This document shows positions 24,101 through 31,498 of a stretch of DNA of 64,000 nt, in pieces. The stretch is from Neolewinella marina (GTDB lineage Bacteria; Bacteroidota; Bacteroidia; Chitinophagales; Saprospiraceae). The position numbers and the translations under genes are program-made. The stretch is taken from the NCBI RefSeq assembly GCF_002631205.1, contig NZ_PDLO01000001.1:248001-312000 (forward strand), read 5' to 3'. Every line of letters starts with the position of its first letter. Position 1 is the first letter of the stretch. The notes under the pieces were generated by a model that worked only from the letters and a program-made list of their open reading frames with translations, was not told where the DNA came from and made no database searches.

Positions 24101-24432
24101 TCCTCAAAGGCCAGGTCCCCCCGGTTGAGGAACAGCCGGTTGGCTACCCGATTACCGCTCAGGTAGATGTCGGTCAACCCGTCGTTGTTGACGTCGCCCA
24201 GGGCCACCCCGCCGCCGTTGTAGAAGTTGCGGTAGGTATAAATGTTGAAGTCCTCGTCGAAGTCCAGGGTATTGGCAAATCGGACGCCGGAGACGTCGGG
24301 GGGCAGGGCCTCAAACCGCCGCTGCCCGTCCCAGGGGGGAGCGTTGTTTTCCACCACCGGATCCGTCTGGCAGCCGGCCAACAGGCCCAGCACTAGCGGT
24401 CCCGCCAAACGTATTACCCAGGTGAGGTTCAT
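21112..24432 (-). CDS. FG-GAP/VCBS repeat lipoprotein with ASPIC/UnbV domain (second paralogue)
   Basis: A 1106-residue lipoprotein (lipobox LLAGC). An N-terminal propeller of FG-GAP repeats with DxDxDG loops (DVNNDGLTDIYL, DVNADGWLDIYV, DVDKDGWPDIFV, DMDNDGYKDLYV), then the ASPIC/UnbV segment (HHWLQLDLRGRGKNPFAVGA near 525, followed by RVDIVWPDGT), then a second propeller. This CRTAC1-like architecture is common in Lewinella-type bacteria. Starts two bases after the small lipoprotein gene and overlaps the next gene by four bases. Probably a surface-exposed binding protein. Confidence 0.92.
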   Translation of the reverse strand: MNLTWVIRLAGPLVLGLLAGCQTDPVVENNAPPWDGQRRFEALPPDVSGVRFANTLDFDEDFNIYTYRNFYNGGGVALGDVNNDGLTDIYLSGNRVANRLFLNRGDLAFEDVTESAGVGGEAAWSTGVTMADVNADGWLDIYVCNSGDIAGDNRRNELFINQQDGTFSEAAAEYGLANEGLSTHGVFFDYDRDGDLDFYLLNNSYQAIGSFNLERNERPKRDSVGGDRLYENRDGFFHDVSEAAGIYGSIIGFGLGVTVGDVDKDGWPDIFVSNDFFERDYLYLNNRDGTFRETLTSAMQSISAASMGADLADIDNDGYSELFVTEMLPASNQRMKEATTFENWNRYQYNLKNDYYHQFTRNVLQRNNRDGTFTEIGRFSGVEATDWSWGALIFDMDNDGYKDLYVANGIYQDLTNRDFLDYIAADEFKQKVTATGSVDFAVLVDAIPSNPVRNFAFQNLGPAGDFRFRNVAADWGLDLEGFTNGAAYGDLDNDGDLDLVVNNTNAAALVYRNHSSGHHWLQLDLRGRGKNPFAVGAKATVVAGDHTFYLEHMPMRGFESSMQYRLHFGLGDIDYIDRVDIVWPDGTLSSIPNPTVDQLLVVAQDQSATRPAPAAPEPPASLLRPIEPATLGIDFVHRENRYSDFDRDPLIYHMLSADGPALCRGDFNGDGRPDFYLGGARDQAGGLYLSRGSGQYRRAAEALLEADKVSEDVDCACFDADGDGDDDLYVVSGSSEFGEASAALFDRLYLNGGAGGWTKSTQLLPSPRRTVAGATVAPHDADGDGDTDLFVGARLRSGMYGVPADSYLLLNDGRGNFTTQTLEELGMVTAAAWVDISGDARKELLVVGEYMAPRAFSYTDGKLVERELPAHIRELTGWYTALALADLDGDGREDIVLGNHGQNSRFRASPERPVMMHVNDFDGNGTAEQIVSMYEGDQIYPLPLLHDLVKQMPGLRKRYLRYADFGDENMEDVFGREALDQGLYYAAKELRSLVLLNPKDGGLQVSYLPAAAQETPVHAIAVDDVDQDGDPDLILGGNFYYVKPEMGRYDAGRGLLLRNDGKGGFTAVDAVESGLRVAGEIRGIEWLGNGRYVLARNNAPPVILER

Positions 24433-24434
24433 GC

Positions 24435-25037
24435 TTATTGTACTAGTCCGAGCGGGTCGCCCTTCAGGGATGAAAGATCGGCAATCATGGCCCTGACGCT
24501 GGTGTGGTCCACCTTCCAGAGGGCCACCAGCCGGCTCCCGTCCACGGCGGCGTAGGTGCGGCCGTGCTGGGGGTGATCCAGCTCGATGAATTCCGTAGCC
24601 AGGGTCCGGCTGAGGTAGTCGGCCACATCAGGCAGCAGCTTATCGGCGTAGGCGGCTTTGTTCCACGGCGACCAGTCCTGGTACATGAACTCCGTTTGCA
24701 AGGCCTGGACGATGCGGGGATTCTGTTGGGTGAAGATGGGATGGAACGACAACTTGGCCGGCCGGTCAAGGTCCGTTTCCATCAGGTGATCGGCCTCCGT
24801 GCCCCCGCGGCCCATGGTGATGAGCTGCTGGCGGTTCAACTGGGTGCACCAGTCGAAGTAGGCCGTATCGGTGATGCCCAGGTTGATCCCGAGTACCGTT
24901 TCCTTTTCACTCAATTCGGCGTTCAGCCCGTCGGTGACCGCGGAGCGGTAGCGCCCCAGCGGACTGTCGTCCGTTGGCTGGCAAGCGGTGGCCAGGCTGA
25001 TCACCAGCACCCACAGAAGGGTAAGGGATTGGTTCAT
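24435..25037 (-). CDS. Small lipoprotein of unknown function within the FG-GAP block
   Basis: A 200-residue lipoprotein (lipobox LATAC, Cys19). I do not recognise a family. Visible features: YFDWCTQLNRQQLITMGRGG near 79-98, FMYQDWSPWNKAAYADKLLP near 137-156, and a C-terminal beta/alpha stretch ending GDPLGLVQ. One cysteine remains in the mature part. Its ATG overlaps the stop of the upstream FG-GAP gene by four bases and its own stop is two bases before the next, so translation is likely coupled to its large neighbours and it may be a partner or chaperone for them. Confidence 0.8.
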   Translation of the reverse strand: MNQSLTLLWVLVISLATACQPTDDSPLGRYRSAVTDGLNAELSEKETVLGINLGITDTAYFDWCTQLNRQQLITMGRGGTEADHLMETDLDRPAKLSFHPIFTQQNPRIVQALQTEFMYQDWSPWNKAAYADKLLPDVADYLSRTLATEFIELDHPQHGRTYAAVDGSRLVALWKVDHTSVRAMIADLSSLKGDPLGLVQ

Positions 25038-28000
25038 TTGGTTTGAGTTTGCAATTTCAGCAGCGGCCCATTGGAACGCGCTACGAGGAAATCCGGCACC
25101 CCTCCCCCCCGCGGCGGAAGCGGCAGGATGGCCCGGATATCGCCCGCAAGGTACACGCCCGACTGCCGGGGTTCCAAGCTGGTAAACGTCCCGTCGCCCC
25201 TCCCCAGCAAAATGGCGCCGAAGCTGGCGGCATAAATTCCCATTTCGGGTCGGCCGACCGACTGATTGCCCGCCACCACCAGGTCGGTATGCCCGTCGCC
25301 GTTCAGGTCCGCGGCCGCCAGGGCATATACCGGAGCCAGTTGCGCTTCCACGGGCAGGGGTTTGCGAATGGGGCCGTCCTCCGTATTGAGGATGACCAGG
25401 GATCGCAGCTCCTCGGTATGGTGCACTACCGAGCGGCTAATTATAGTCGGTTCAAACAGCCCATCCATGCTTTTCCCGGCGTAGTCCGCGTAGCGTTGCA
25501 GTTGCTTGCGCAGGCCGGGAAGCTGTTTTACCAGATCGTCGCGGAGCAACCACGGGTAGGCCGCCCCGTCTTCTCCCGTCCGGGTGAGTATTTGTTCCGC
25601 TTTCCCGTTGCCGTCAAAATCGTTGACGTAGAGCCGCAGGGCGCTTCCTTCAGTAGACCGCAGCCGGGAGTTTAGGCCGTGGTTGCCGACGGCGATGTCG
25701 GTACGCCCGTCGCCGTCGAAATCCTCCGCCACGACGGAGTGCCATAGCCCCGCCGTACCTGCCAGATCCTCCACACTTTCCACTGCGCCGCCCGCGGTGA
25801 AATGCAGGTAGCGGATCGGACTCCACTCCCCTGCCACCACCAGTTCCAGTTGGGTGTCGTCGTCGACGTTGGCCCAGGTCGCGTCGGTTACCATGCCCAG
25901 CTCCGTGAGCTCGGGCAAGTCGGCGGAAGTGAAATTGCCCTTTCCGTCGTTGAGCAGCAGGTAGCTGGTGGCTCCCACCCCGTAGGTCCCCGGCAGCAGG
26001 CGTCCCCCCACGAATAGATCCACGTCGCCGTCGCTGTCCAAATCGTGGGGTACCACGCATCCACTGGCCACCGGCTGCCGGCTGGAGGGCAGCAACTGAT
26101 TACTCCGCTCCCAGCGACCGTTCCCCAGGTTCAGGTAAAGGTCGTCGAGCAGGTTGGCCGAGGCGCGACCGAACTGGTTGCTGCCGTTGGCGACGTAGAG
26201 GTCAGCATCCCCGTCGCCGTCGGCATCGAAAAATACTGCAGCTACGTTTTCTGCCACCGACCTCGTCAGAAAGGCCGGTGGGGTAATGTCCCGGTACCCT
26301 CCGGAAGCCTGGCCCGCCAGCAACCGTCCGGCGGTTCCGGCCGAGCCGCCGAGGTAGATATCCAAGTAGCCGTCACCAGTAACATCCGCCACCGCCAGGG
26401 CCGGCCCTTCATTGTTGACGCCCAGGAACAGCAAGGGATCGCGGTCGAAGTCCACGGCAGCGTCTTCGACGTGTGCTACTACCCCCCCATCGGCCCGCAG
26501 GGGAAGGAGCACAAAACCGGGGTGGTCGGAAGCAGGGGCAGCGGCGGCGGGCGCGGGTGGCAGGTCTCTGTCAATCGCCTGTCCAGTTCCCTGTTGCACT
26601 ACCACAACGGTGTTGTCGGAGGGGATGGCGAATCGTTCTTCCCCACCCCCGGGCCAGTAAACCGAAATTCCTTTCGCCCCCCCGGGCAAATGGATGCGTT
26701 TGTCGACGGTACTCTGGAAACCGCGCATCGGATGCAGTTCGCTGGAAAGGGATACGCTGTCGGAATAATGTACCGTCACCCGCGCGCCAATGCCATCCGG
26801 ATTGCCGGCAATGGTGGACCGCAGCAGCAGCTGCTGGCTCGGCCGCTCGCTGTTGTTGCGGTAAAGCCCGGCGACACCATTAACGTTGTTGACCACCAGG
26901 TCCAGGTCACCGTCATTGTCCAGGTCGGCGTAGGCGGACCCGTTGCTGAAGCCCGGCTGACCCAGTCCCCAGTCCTCGGCCACGGCTTCGAAGGTCAGGT
27001 CGCCGCGGTTGCGGAAGGTGGCGTTGGAGAGCGGTTCAGACGGGATCAGGTCGATAAGGTCGGTAATCCCCTTGCCCTCCTGCTGGATCATGCGACGGAC
27101 GGCGTCCGGATTGCCATTGTAGTTGATGTAATCCTGATCGAGCAGGTCCTTTCCGGTACCGTTAGCGACGAATACATCCCGCAGTCGGTCGTTGTCAAAG
27201 TCGGCCAGAAGAGCACCCCAGCTCCAGTCGGTGGCCTCCACCCCGGCCAGGCGACCGACCTCCGAAAAATAGCCGTTGCCCCGATTCAATTGCAGGACGT
27301 TGCGGCTGAACTGCTGGTGGTAGCCCTTGTCGCGGTACAACTGGTAGCGGTTCCAGCCGTCGAAGGCGGCCTTGGTTTTGTAGCGCCGGTCGTCGGCGGG
27401 CAGCATTTCCGTGACGAAGAGATCGGGCAGGCCATCGTTGTTGATGTCCGCCAGATCAGCTCCCATGCTGCCCTTGCTGATTTCCGGCAGGTGGTCCGTG
27501 AGGGTCTCTTGGAAAGTGCCGTCGCCCTGATTGAGGTAGAGGTAATCGCGTTCGAAGTAATCGTTGCTGATGAAGAGGTCCGGCCAGCCGTCCAGGTTCA
27601 CGTCGCCCACCGTCACCCCCAGGCCAAAGCCTATGTTGGAGGAATAGATTCCCGCGGCGGCCGTGACATCCTCGAAGGCGGTGGTTCCCGTTTCCGTCAG
27701 CATATTCCGGAACAGGCGGTTCCCCCCCTCGGGGTCCGGGATCTGCCGGAGGTCTTCCCTAAGGTCAAAACCCGTTGTGGCGCGGGTTGAGTTGTTGAGC
27801 AGGTAGCAGTCCAGGTCACCGTCCAGGTCGTAGTCGAAAAAGGCGGCGTGGACGGAGAGGCCCACCACCGCCAGGCCGTAGGCCTCCGCCGATTCGGTGA
27901 AGGTGCCATCGCCCTGGTTGATGAAGAGCTCGTTGTGGCGCACGCCGGTCATCCCCGGAATTTTTTCTCCCGGCGGCGGACCGGCCTTGCAAACGTAGAG

Positions 28001-28411
28001 GTCCGGCAACCCGTCGGCGTTTACGTCGGCCACGGCCACGCCGGTGCTCCAGCTGTCCGGGACGGCCACCCCGGCCCGTTCGGTCACGTCCTCGAATTGC
28101 CAGTTCCCACGGTTCAGGTAAAGGCGGTTGGGTACGAGGTTGCCGGTGAAGTAGAGGTCGGCCCGCCCGTCGTTGTCAAAGTCGCCAATACCCACGCCCC
28201 CTCCGTTGTAGAAGTTGCGGTAGGTATAGGGGTTGAGCAGATCGGTATAGGTCAGGTCGTTGCGGAAGCTCACGCCCGTTGCCTCCACCCCGGGGGCGGT
28301 CATCCAGGAGAACTGCCGGTCGGCGGCCACCGCTGTGGGGGCTGGCGCCGCTTCCCGGTCACAGGAAATCAGCAGGCCGATCAGGCCGCAAAGCAGGGTC
28401 AGGGTACGCAC
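25034..28411 (-). CDS. FG-GAP/VCBS repeat lipoprotein with ASPIC/UnbV domain (first paralogue)
   Basis: An 1125-residue lipoprotein from a GTG at 28411 (MRTLTLLCGLIGLLISC, lipobox ending at Cys17). The open frame reaches 28630, but that part overlaps the exonuclease gene and is not protein-like. N-terminal propeller (DFDNDGRADLYF, DVNADGLPDLYV, DYDLDGDLDCYL, DVNLDGWPDLFI), an ASPIC/UnbV-like segment around residues 570-660, then a second propeller (DVTGDGYLDIYL, DADGDGDADLYV). Shares NPYTYRNFYNGGGVGIGD with the second paralogue's near-identical segment, showing tandem duplication. First gene of the block. Confidence 0.9.
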   Translation of the reverse strand: MRTLTLLCGLIGLLISCDREAAPAPTAVAADRQFSWMTAPGVEATGVSFRNDLTYTDLLNPYTYRNFYNGGGVGIGDFDNDGRADLYFTGNLVPNRLYLNRGNWQFEDVTERAGVAVPDSWSTGVAVADVNADGLPDLYVCKAGPPPGEKIPGMTGVRHNELFINQGDGTFTESAEAYGLAVVGLSVHAAFFDYDLDGDLDCYLLNNSTRATTGFDLREDLRQIPDPEGGNRLFRNMLTETGTTAFEDVTAAAGIYSSNIGFGLGVTVGDVNLDGWPDLFISNDYFERDYLYLNQGDGTFQETLTDHLPEISKGSMGADLADINNDGLPDLFVTEMLPADDRRYKTKAAFDGWNRYQLYRDKGYHQQFSRNVLQLNRGNGYFSEVGRLAGVEATDWSWGALLADFDNDRLRDVFVANGTGKDLLDQDYINYNGNPDAVRRMIQQEGKGITDLIDLIPSEPLSNATFRNRGDLTFEAVAEDWGLGQPGFSNGSAYADLDNDGDLDLVVNNVNGVAGLYRNNSERPSQQLLLRSTIAGNPDGIGARVTVHYSDSVSLSSELHPMRGFQSTVDKRIHLPGGAKGISVYWPGGGEERFAIPSDNTVVVVQQGTGQAIDRDLPPAPAAAAPASDHPGFVLLPLRADGGVVAHVEDAAVDFDRDPLLFLGVNNEGPALAVADVTGDGYLDIYLGGSAGTAGRLLAGQASGGYRDITPPAFLTRSVAENVAAVFFDADGDGDADLYVANGSNQFGRASANLLDDLYLNLGNGRWERSNQLLPSSRQPVASGCVVPHDLDSDGDVDLFVGGRLLPGTYGVGATSYLLLNDGKGNFTSADLPELTELGMVTDATWANVDDDTQLELVVAGEWSPIRYLHFTAGGAVESVEDLAGTAGLWHSVVAEDFDGDGRTDIAVGNHGLNSRLRSTEGSALRLYVNDFDGNGKAEQILTRTGEDGAAYPWLLRDDLVKQLPGLRKQLQRYADYAGKSMDGLFEPTIISRSVVHHTEELRSLVILNTEDGPIRKPLPVEAQLAPVYALAAADLNGDGHTDLVVAGNQSVGRPEMGIYAASFGAILLGRGDGTFTSLEPRQSGVYLAGDIRAILPLPPRGGGVPDFLVARSNGPLLKLQTQTK

Positions 28412-28478
28412 GGAAAGCGAAGATAACACGCTGTTCGCGCCCTCTGGGGGCGGCCCCGGGCATTGCTGTCCATTTGTC

Positions 28479-29021
28479 TCAGTACCGCCACATATCCAGC
28501 AATTTGCAGAATATCTTGACGGTGTTCTCCGCGTCGTCCAGGGCCCGGTGCTGCTCCCCCGACCATTCAAATCCCTCATGGCGGATCGCGGAAGCCAATC
28601 CCCGTTTTTTGGGCAGGCCGCGAATGTCACGGTACTGCGCCTTCAGGTTGATGTGGGGGTCCAGCCAGTAATCGTCCAGGCGGTGCAGGGCACAGTCCTG
28701 CCGCAACTGCCGCTCGTCAAAGTTGCCCCAGGCAGCCAGGGCATAGGGCTCGCCGTCCACGTCGATCCAGTCCTGGAATGCCTGAATGACCCGCGTGAAG
28801 TCGCGCGACCGGTTAATGTCCGCTTGGTCGATGTCGGTCAGGCGACGGCAAAAATGGCTCAACTGGGGGTGCAACACCGGCTTGATGAGCCGGCTGAAGG
28901 CGCCGCCGACTTCGCCGAAGGCATTCACCTCAAAGGCGCCGATTTCAATGGTTTCCTGGACCATACCAGGGGGGCGGCCTTCCCAACAGGTGGCCTCGAT
29001 GTCGTACACGATGAATCTCAC
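28479..29021 (-). CDS. DEDDh-type 3'-5' exonuclease (ERI-1/KapD-like)
   Basis: A 180-residue nuclease domain. Acidic catalytic residues are seen in order: VYDIEATCWEG (5-15, D and E), RLTDID (60-65), WGNFDERQLRQD (near 98-109) and HRALDDAENTVKI (158-170, the H and D of the DEDDh set). The ExoI-III order and the short length fit the ERI-1/KapD-like group, which trims 3' ends of RNA or DNA. Single domain, intact. Followed on the same strand by the FG-GAP block but with 67 bases between. Confidence 0.88.
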   Translation of the reverse strand: MRFIVYDIEATCWEGRPPGMVQETIEIGAFEVNAFGEVGGAFSRLIKPVLHPQLSHFCRRLTDIDQADINRSRDFTRVIQAFQDWIDVDGEPYALAAWGNFDERQLRQDCALHRLDDYWLDPHINLKAQYRDIRGLPKKRGLASAIRHEGFEWSGEQHRALDDAENTVKIFCKLLDMWRY

Positions 29022-29084
29022 GGACAGAGAACCCTTGGCCCGCGACTACGTTCATTGACCGTCCGAGCGGCCACAGGCGGCGAC

Positions 29085-29426
29085 CTAGAGTCGTGGCATG
29101 CGCGCCTTGATGTCGGCGTGGTAGGCCTTGCCGAGTTTGAGTTCCTGGTCATTGAGTTCCAGGATACCCTCTGCGAAGCTGACGCGGCTCACTTGGGTGA
29201 AGTTGACCAACAGGCCACGGCTCACCCGTACGAAATCCCCACTTTCGAGCTCCTCGGCGATATTCGCCAGGCTCCGCTTGATGGCAAACCGCTTCTCCTT
29301 CGTCTGGATGTAGGCGTAGTTTCCATCGGCCTCGATGTACTGAATCTCAGAGAGTGAAATTTTCAGGTAATTGGTGCCGTCCCGAAGAAACAGATGATCT
29401 TTTGAAGGCTGGTTGTAAGAATTCAT
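29085..29426 (-). CDS. Orphan LytTR-domain DNA-binding protein
   Basis: A 113-residue protein consisting almost only of a LytTR domain: YLKISLSEIQYIEADGNYAY, then KRSLANIAEELESGDFVRVS, then RGLLVNFTQVSRV. The start at 29426 (MNSYNQPSKDHLF) is preferred over an ATG at 29516, whose extension lacks similarity. LytTR proteins usually carry a receiver domain or sit next to a histidine kinase; neither is here. Likely a transcription factor working with unlinked partners. A near-consensus -7 element (CATCTTTG, 29506-29499) lies about 75 bases upstream. Confidence 0.85.
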   Translation of the reverse strand: MNSYNQPSKDHLFLRDGTNYLKISLSEIQYIEADGNYAYIQTKEKRFAIKRSLANIAEELESGDFVRVSRGLLVNFTQVSRVSFAEGILELNDQELKLGKAYHADIKARMPRL

Positions 29427-29592
29427 GCTTTTTGAGTTGTGGTAGCGTATTGGTAAGGGATCAGCCTGGGCCAATGAATGGCGACAGGGCACGGTGGGCA
29501 AAGATGCACAAGCCACGCCATACTTTACGACGCCGACCGCACCCCCGGTTTTATACCTTGCCGTTCTTATTCATCACAATAAACGTTAATAC

Positions 29593-30402
29593 ATGCATAA
29601 TCTCCCACTTTACCAGGTAGATGCGTTCACCAACCGCCTCTTTGGCGGCAACCCGGCTGCCGTGGTTCCGGTGCCGGAATTTCCCTCCAAAAAGCTCATG
29701 CAGCAGATCGCAACCGAAAACAACCTTTCGGAAACAGCCTTCGTCGTGATCCGCGGAAAGGGCAAGTTCGACATCCGCTGGTTCACCCCCACCACCGAGG
29801 TTCGCCTCTGTGGCCACGCCACCCTGGCCGCCGCTCACGTCCTCTACCGATCGGGCGGCAATGACCTGGACAAGCTGCGCTTCAAGACCCGGGAGGCCGG
29901 CACCATTGTCGTGGCCCCGGCCGAAGGTGAGGGCAATTACCGCCTTGATTTTACGGTCGACAAGCCAAAAAAGACCCGCTCCTCCAAGAAGCTCCGCGGA
30001 GCCCTTGCCGGACTAAAACCGGTGGAAGTCTACGAGGGAAAAGACGACCTGGTGGCCGTGCTGAAGAACCAGGAGCAGGTCGAGAGCCTGGTGCCCAACT
30101 TCCACGTCATCGCGCGCCTGAAACGCCGTGGACTGATCGTGACCGCCCCCGGCAAGGAGGTGGACTTCGTCAGCCGCTGTTTTTTTCCCGCCTACGGCAT
30201 TGATGAGGACCCGGTTACCGGATCGGCTCACACCCTGCTGACCCCCCTCTGGGCCAAACGACTGGGGAAAAAGGAACTTACCGCCAGACAACTCTCCCGC
30301 CGCGGCGGAGAACTGCGCTGCGAGCTGCGCGGCAAAAAGGTCCGCCTCACCGGACAGGCGATCACTTTCCTGGCCGGGCAGATTTTGCTGGACCGTCTGT
30401 AG
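29593..30402 (+). CDS. PhzF-family isomerase-like protein
   Basis: A 269-residue two-lobed protein of the phenazine biosynthesis PhzF / diaminopimelate-epimerase fold. Diagnostic pieces: YQVDAFTNRLFGGNPAAVV (7-25), NNLSETAFV (44-52, with the catalytic Glu), WFTPTTEVRLCGHATLAAAH (61-80) and DEDPVTGSAHTLL (around 206-218). No phenazine genes are present, so its substrate is unknown, as for most stand-alone PhzF-like proteins. The 3' end overlaps the Lrp-type regulator gene by 41 bases in opposite orientation. Confidence 0.93.
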   Translation: MHNLPLYQVDAFTNRLFGGNPAAVVPVPEFPSKKLMQQIATENNLSETAFVVIRGKGKFDIRWFTPTTEVRLCGHATLAAAHVLYRSGGNDLDKLRFKTREAGTIVVAPAEGEGNYRLDFTVDKPKKTRSSKKLRGALAGLKPVEVYEGKDDLVAVLKNQEQVESLVPNFHVIARLKRRGLIVTAPGKEVDFVSRCFFPAYGIDEDPVTGSAHTLLTPLWAKRLGKKELTARQLSRRGGELRCELRGKKVRLTGQAITFLAGQILLDRL

Positions 30403-30889
30403 CACGGAGCTCCGCCAGCTCCTCCTGACTGACTACCTGTACCGGGCGGTCGATGGTCTCTTCCAGGGAGATGAATGTTTCGGTGCGCTGGATGCCGTCA
30501 AATGCCTGTATCCGCTGCAGCACGTCGCGCAGGTGGTCGGTGTCCCGGCACACCACCCGGGCGAAGATGCTGTACACCCCCGTGGTGTAGTGCGCCGAAA
30601 CAATCTCCTGGATGCCCTTCAGGTACTCCGCCGCTTGGTTGTACAATCCGCTGCCCTTCAGGTAAATGCCCAGAAACGCCGAGACGTCGTAGCCAATCTT
30701 GGTATGGTCCACCACCAGGGTCTGACCCCGTACTACCCCGGCGGCAATGAGTTTATTCATGCGTACGTGGATGGTGCCCCCGGAGACGAATAGCTTGGCC
30801 CCCAGTTCGGTGTAGGGCCGTTTGGCATTCTCCATCAGCAGGGCGAGGATCTTGCGATCCAGGTCGTCCAATTCGTATTCAGCAGCCAT
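30362..30889 (-). CDS. Lrp/AsnC-family transcriptional regulator
   Basis: A 175-residue regulator: an N-terminal winged helix (ELDDLDRKILALLMENAKRP and the recognition region GGTIHVRMNKLIAAGVVRG) followed by a RAM ligand-binding domain (GIYLKGSGLYNQAAEYL, TTGVYSIFARVVCRDTDHL). About 20 extra residues at the C-terminus compared with Lrp. Likely senses an amino acid. Starts three bases after the nuclease-like gene downstream of leuS, so it is probably in the leuS unit. Confidence 0.92.
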   Translation of the reverse strand: MAAEYELDDLDRKILALLMENAKRPYTELGAKLFVSGGTIHVRMNKLIAAGVVRGQTLVVDHTKIGYDVSAFLGIYLKGSGLYNQAAEYLKGIQEIVSAHYTTGVYSIFARVVCRDTDHLRDVLQRIQAFDGIQRTETFISLEETIDRPVQVVSQEELAELRATDGPAKSARPGK

Positions 30890-30892
30890 AGT

Positions 30893-31486
30893 TCAGGTTT
30901 GCTTGCGGGTTACCGTGACCGGAACACCAGCCGTGCGCTGGGTTTCGGCAAGTTTCAGTTCATTACCCGGCTCCAGCCACTCCTCCAGGGCCTCGGCCGT
31001 GGCCTCCTCGTAGTCGGGGTTGCGTTCCGGGGTTTCCAGCCAGAGCAGGCACACCAGCTTGCGGGGGTTCGACATGCGGCGCTCCGCTTCGGCCCAGAAC
31101 CAATAGTGGGACTGGGGTTGGTTCACTTTGCGCAGATCGTACCAGAAAAGCTGTAGGGCGATCCACCAATTGCGGCGCATGGCGCGATTCACGATGCGGA
31201 TGAGGCGCTTGGTGTCGACGAACTTGCGGCCGACGTGCTCCCCCAGGGCCTCCGGACTGCGCCGCCGCGTGCGGTGTCGCTCCTCCCGCCGGCGGTAGTT
31301 CTTCACCTCGATCAGCCACAGCCGGCCCTCGGGGGTAAGACAGATAAAGTCCACCCCCTTCAGGCCGTGGCCGCTTACGCTGTGGTAAGCCGCCGTTTCG
31401 TCAAACTTGCGCACCACCCAGGATTCCGGGAAGGTGAGTTGTAAATCGCTTTCTTCGAAGGTGTTCACGCCGACAAAATAGCACAT
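30893..31486 (-). CDS. Putative PD-(D/E)XK nuclease-fold protein
   Basis: A 197-residue protein. HGLKGVDFICLTPEGRLWLI followed by EVKNYRRR (residues 41-68) has the spacing of a PD-(D/E)XK site (D47, then ExK at 61-63) preceded by a glutamate-containing helix. The rest contains Arg/Trp-rich helices (NRAMRRNWWIALQLFWYDL) and a charged tail. No known nuclease subfamily was recognised. A GTG at 31468 (MNTFEESDLQ) is an alternative start. Sits 12 bases after leuS and 3 before the regulator gene, so it is co-transcribed with them. Could be a DNA repair/housekeeping nuclease or a structural relic of the fold. Confidence 0.68.
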   Translation of the reverse strand: MCYFVGVNTFEESDLQLTFPESWVVRKFDETAAYHSVSGHGLKGVDFICLTPEGRLWLIEVKNYRRREERHRTRRRSPEALGEHVGRKFVDTKRLIRIVNRAMRRNWWIALQLFWYDLRKVNQPQSHYWFWAEAERRMSNPRKLVCLLWLETPERNPDYEEATAEALEEWLEPGNELKLAETQRTAGVPVTVTRKQT

Positions 31487-31498
31487 CGGCGGATATGC

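Noticed and set aside
22867-24396. A 509-codon open frame on the plus strand
   Set aside because: Antisense to the second FG-GAP gene. Its periodic Val/Asp-rich pattern is the mirror of the DxDxDG repeats, not a separate protein.
20100-27900. Regular DNA repeats through the FG-GAP genes
   Set aside because: The periodicity reflects protein-level DxDxDG repeats with varied codons, not a CRISPR array or satellite DNA.
28412-28630. N-terminal extension of the first FG-GAP lipoprotein
   Set aside because: The extension overlaps the exonuclease gene and buries the lipoprotein signal; the GTG at 28411 gives a standard signal peptide.
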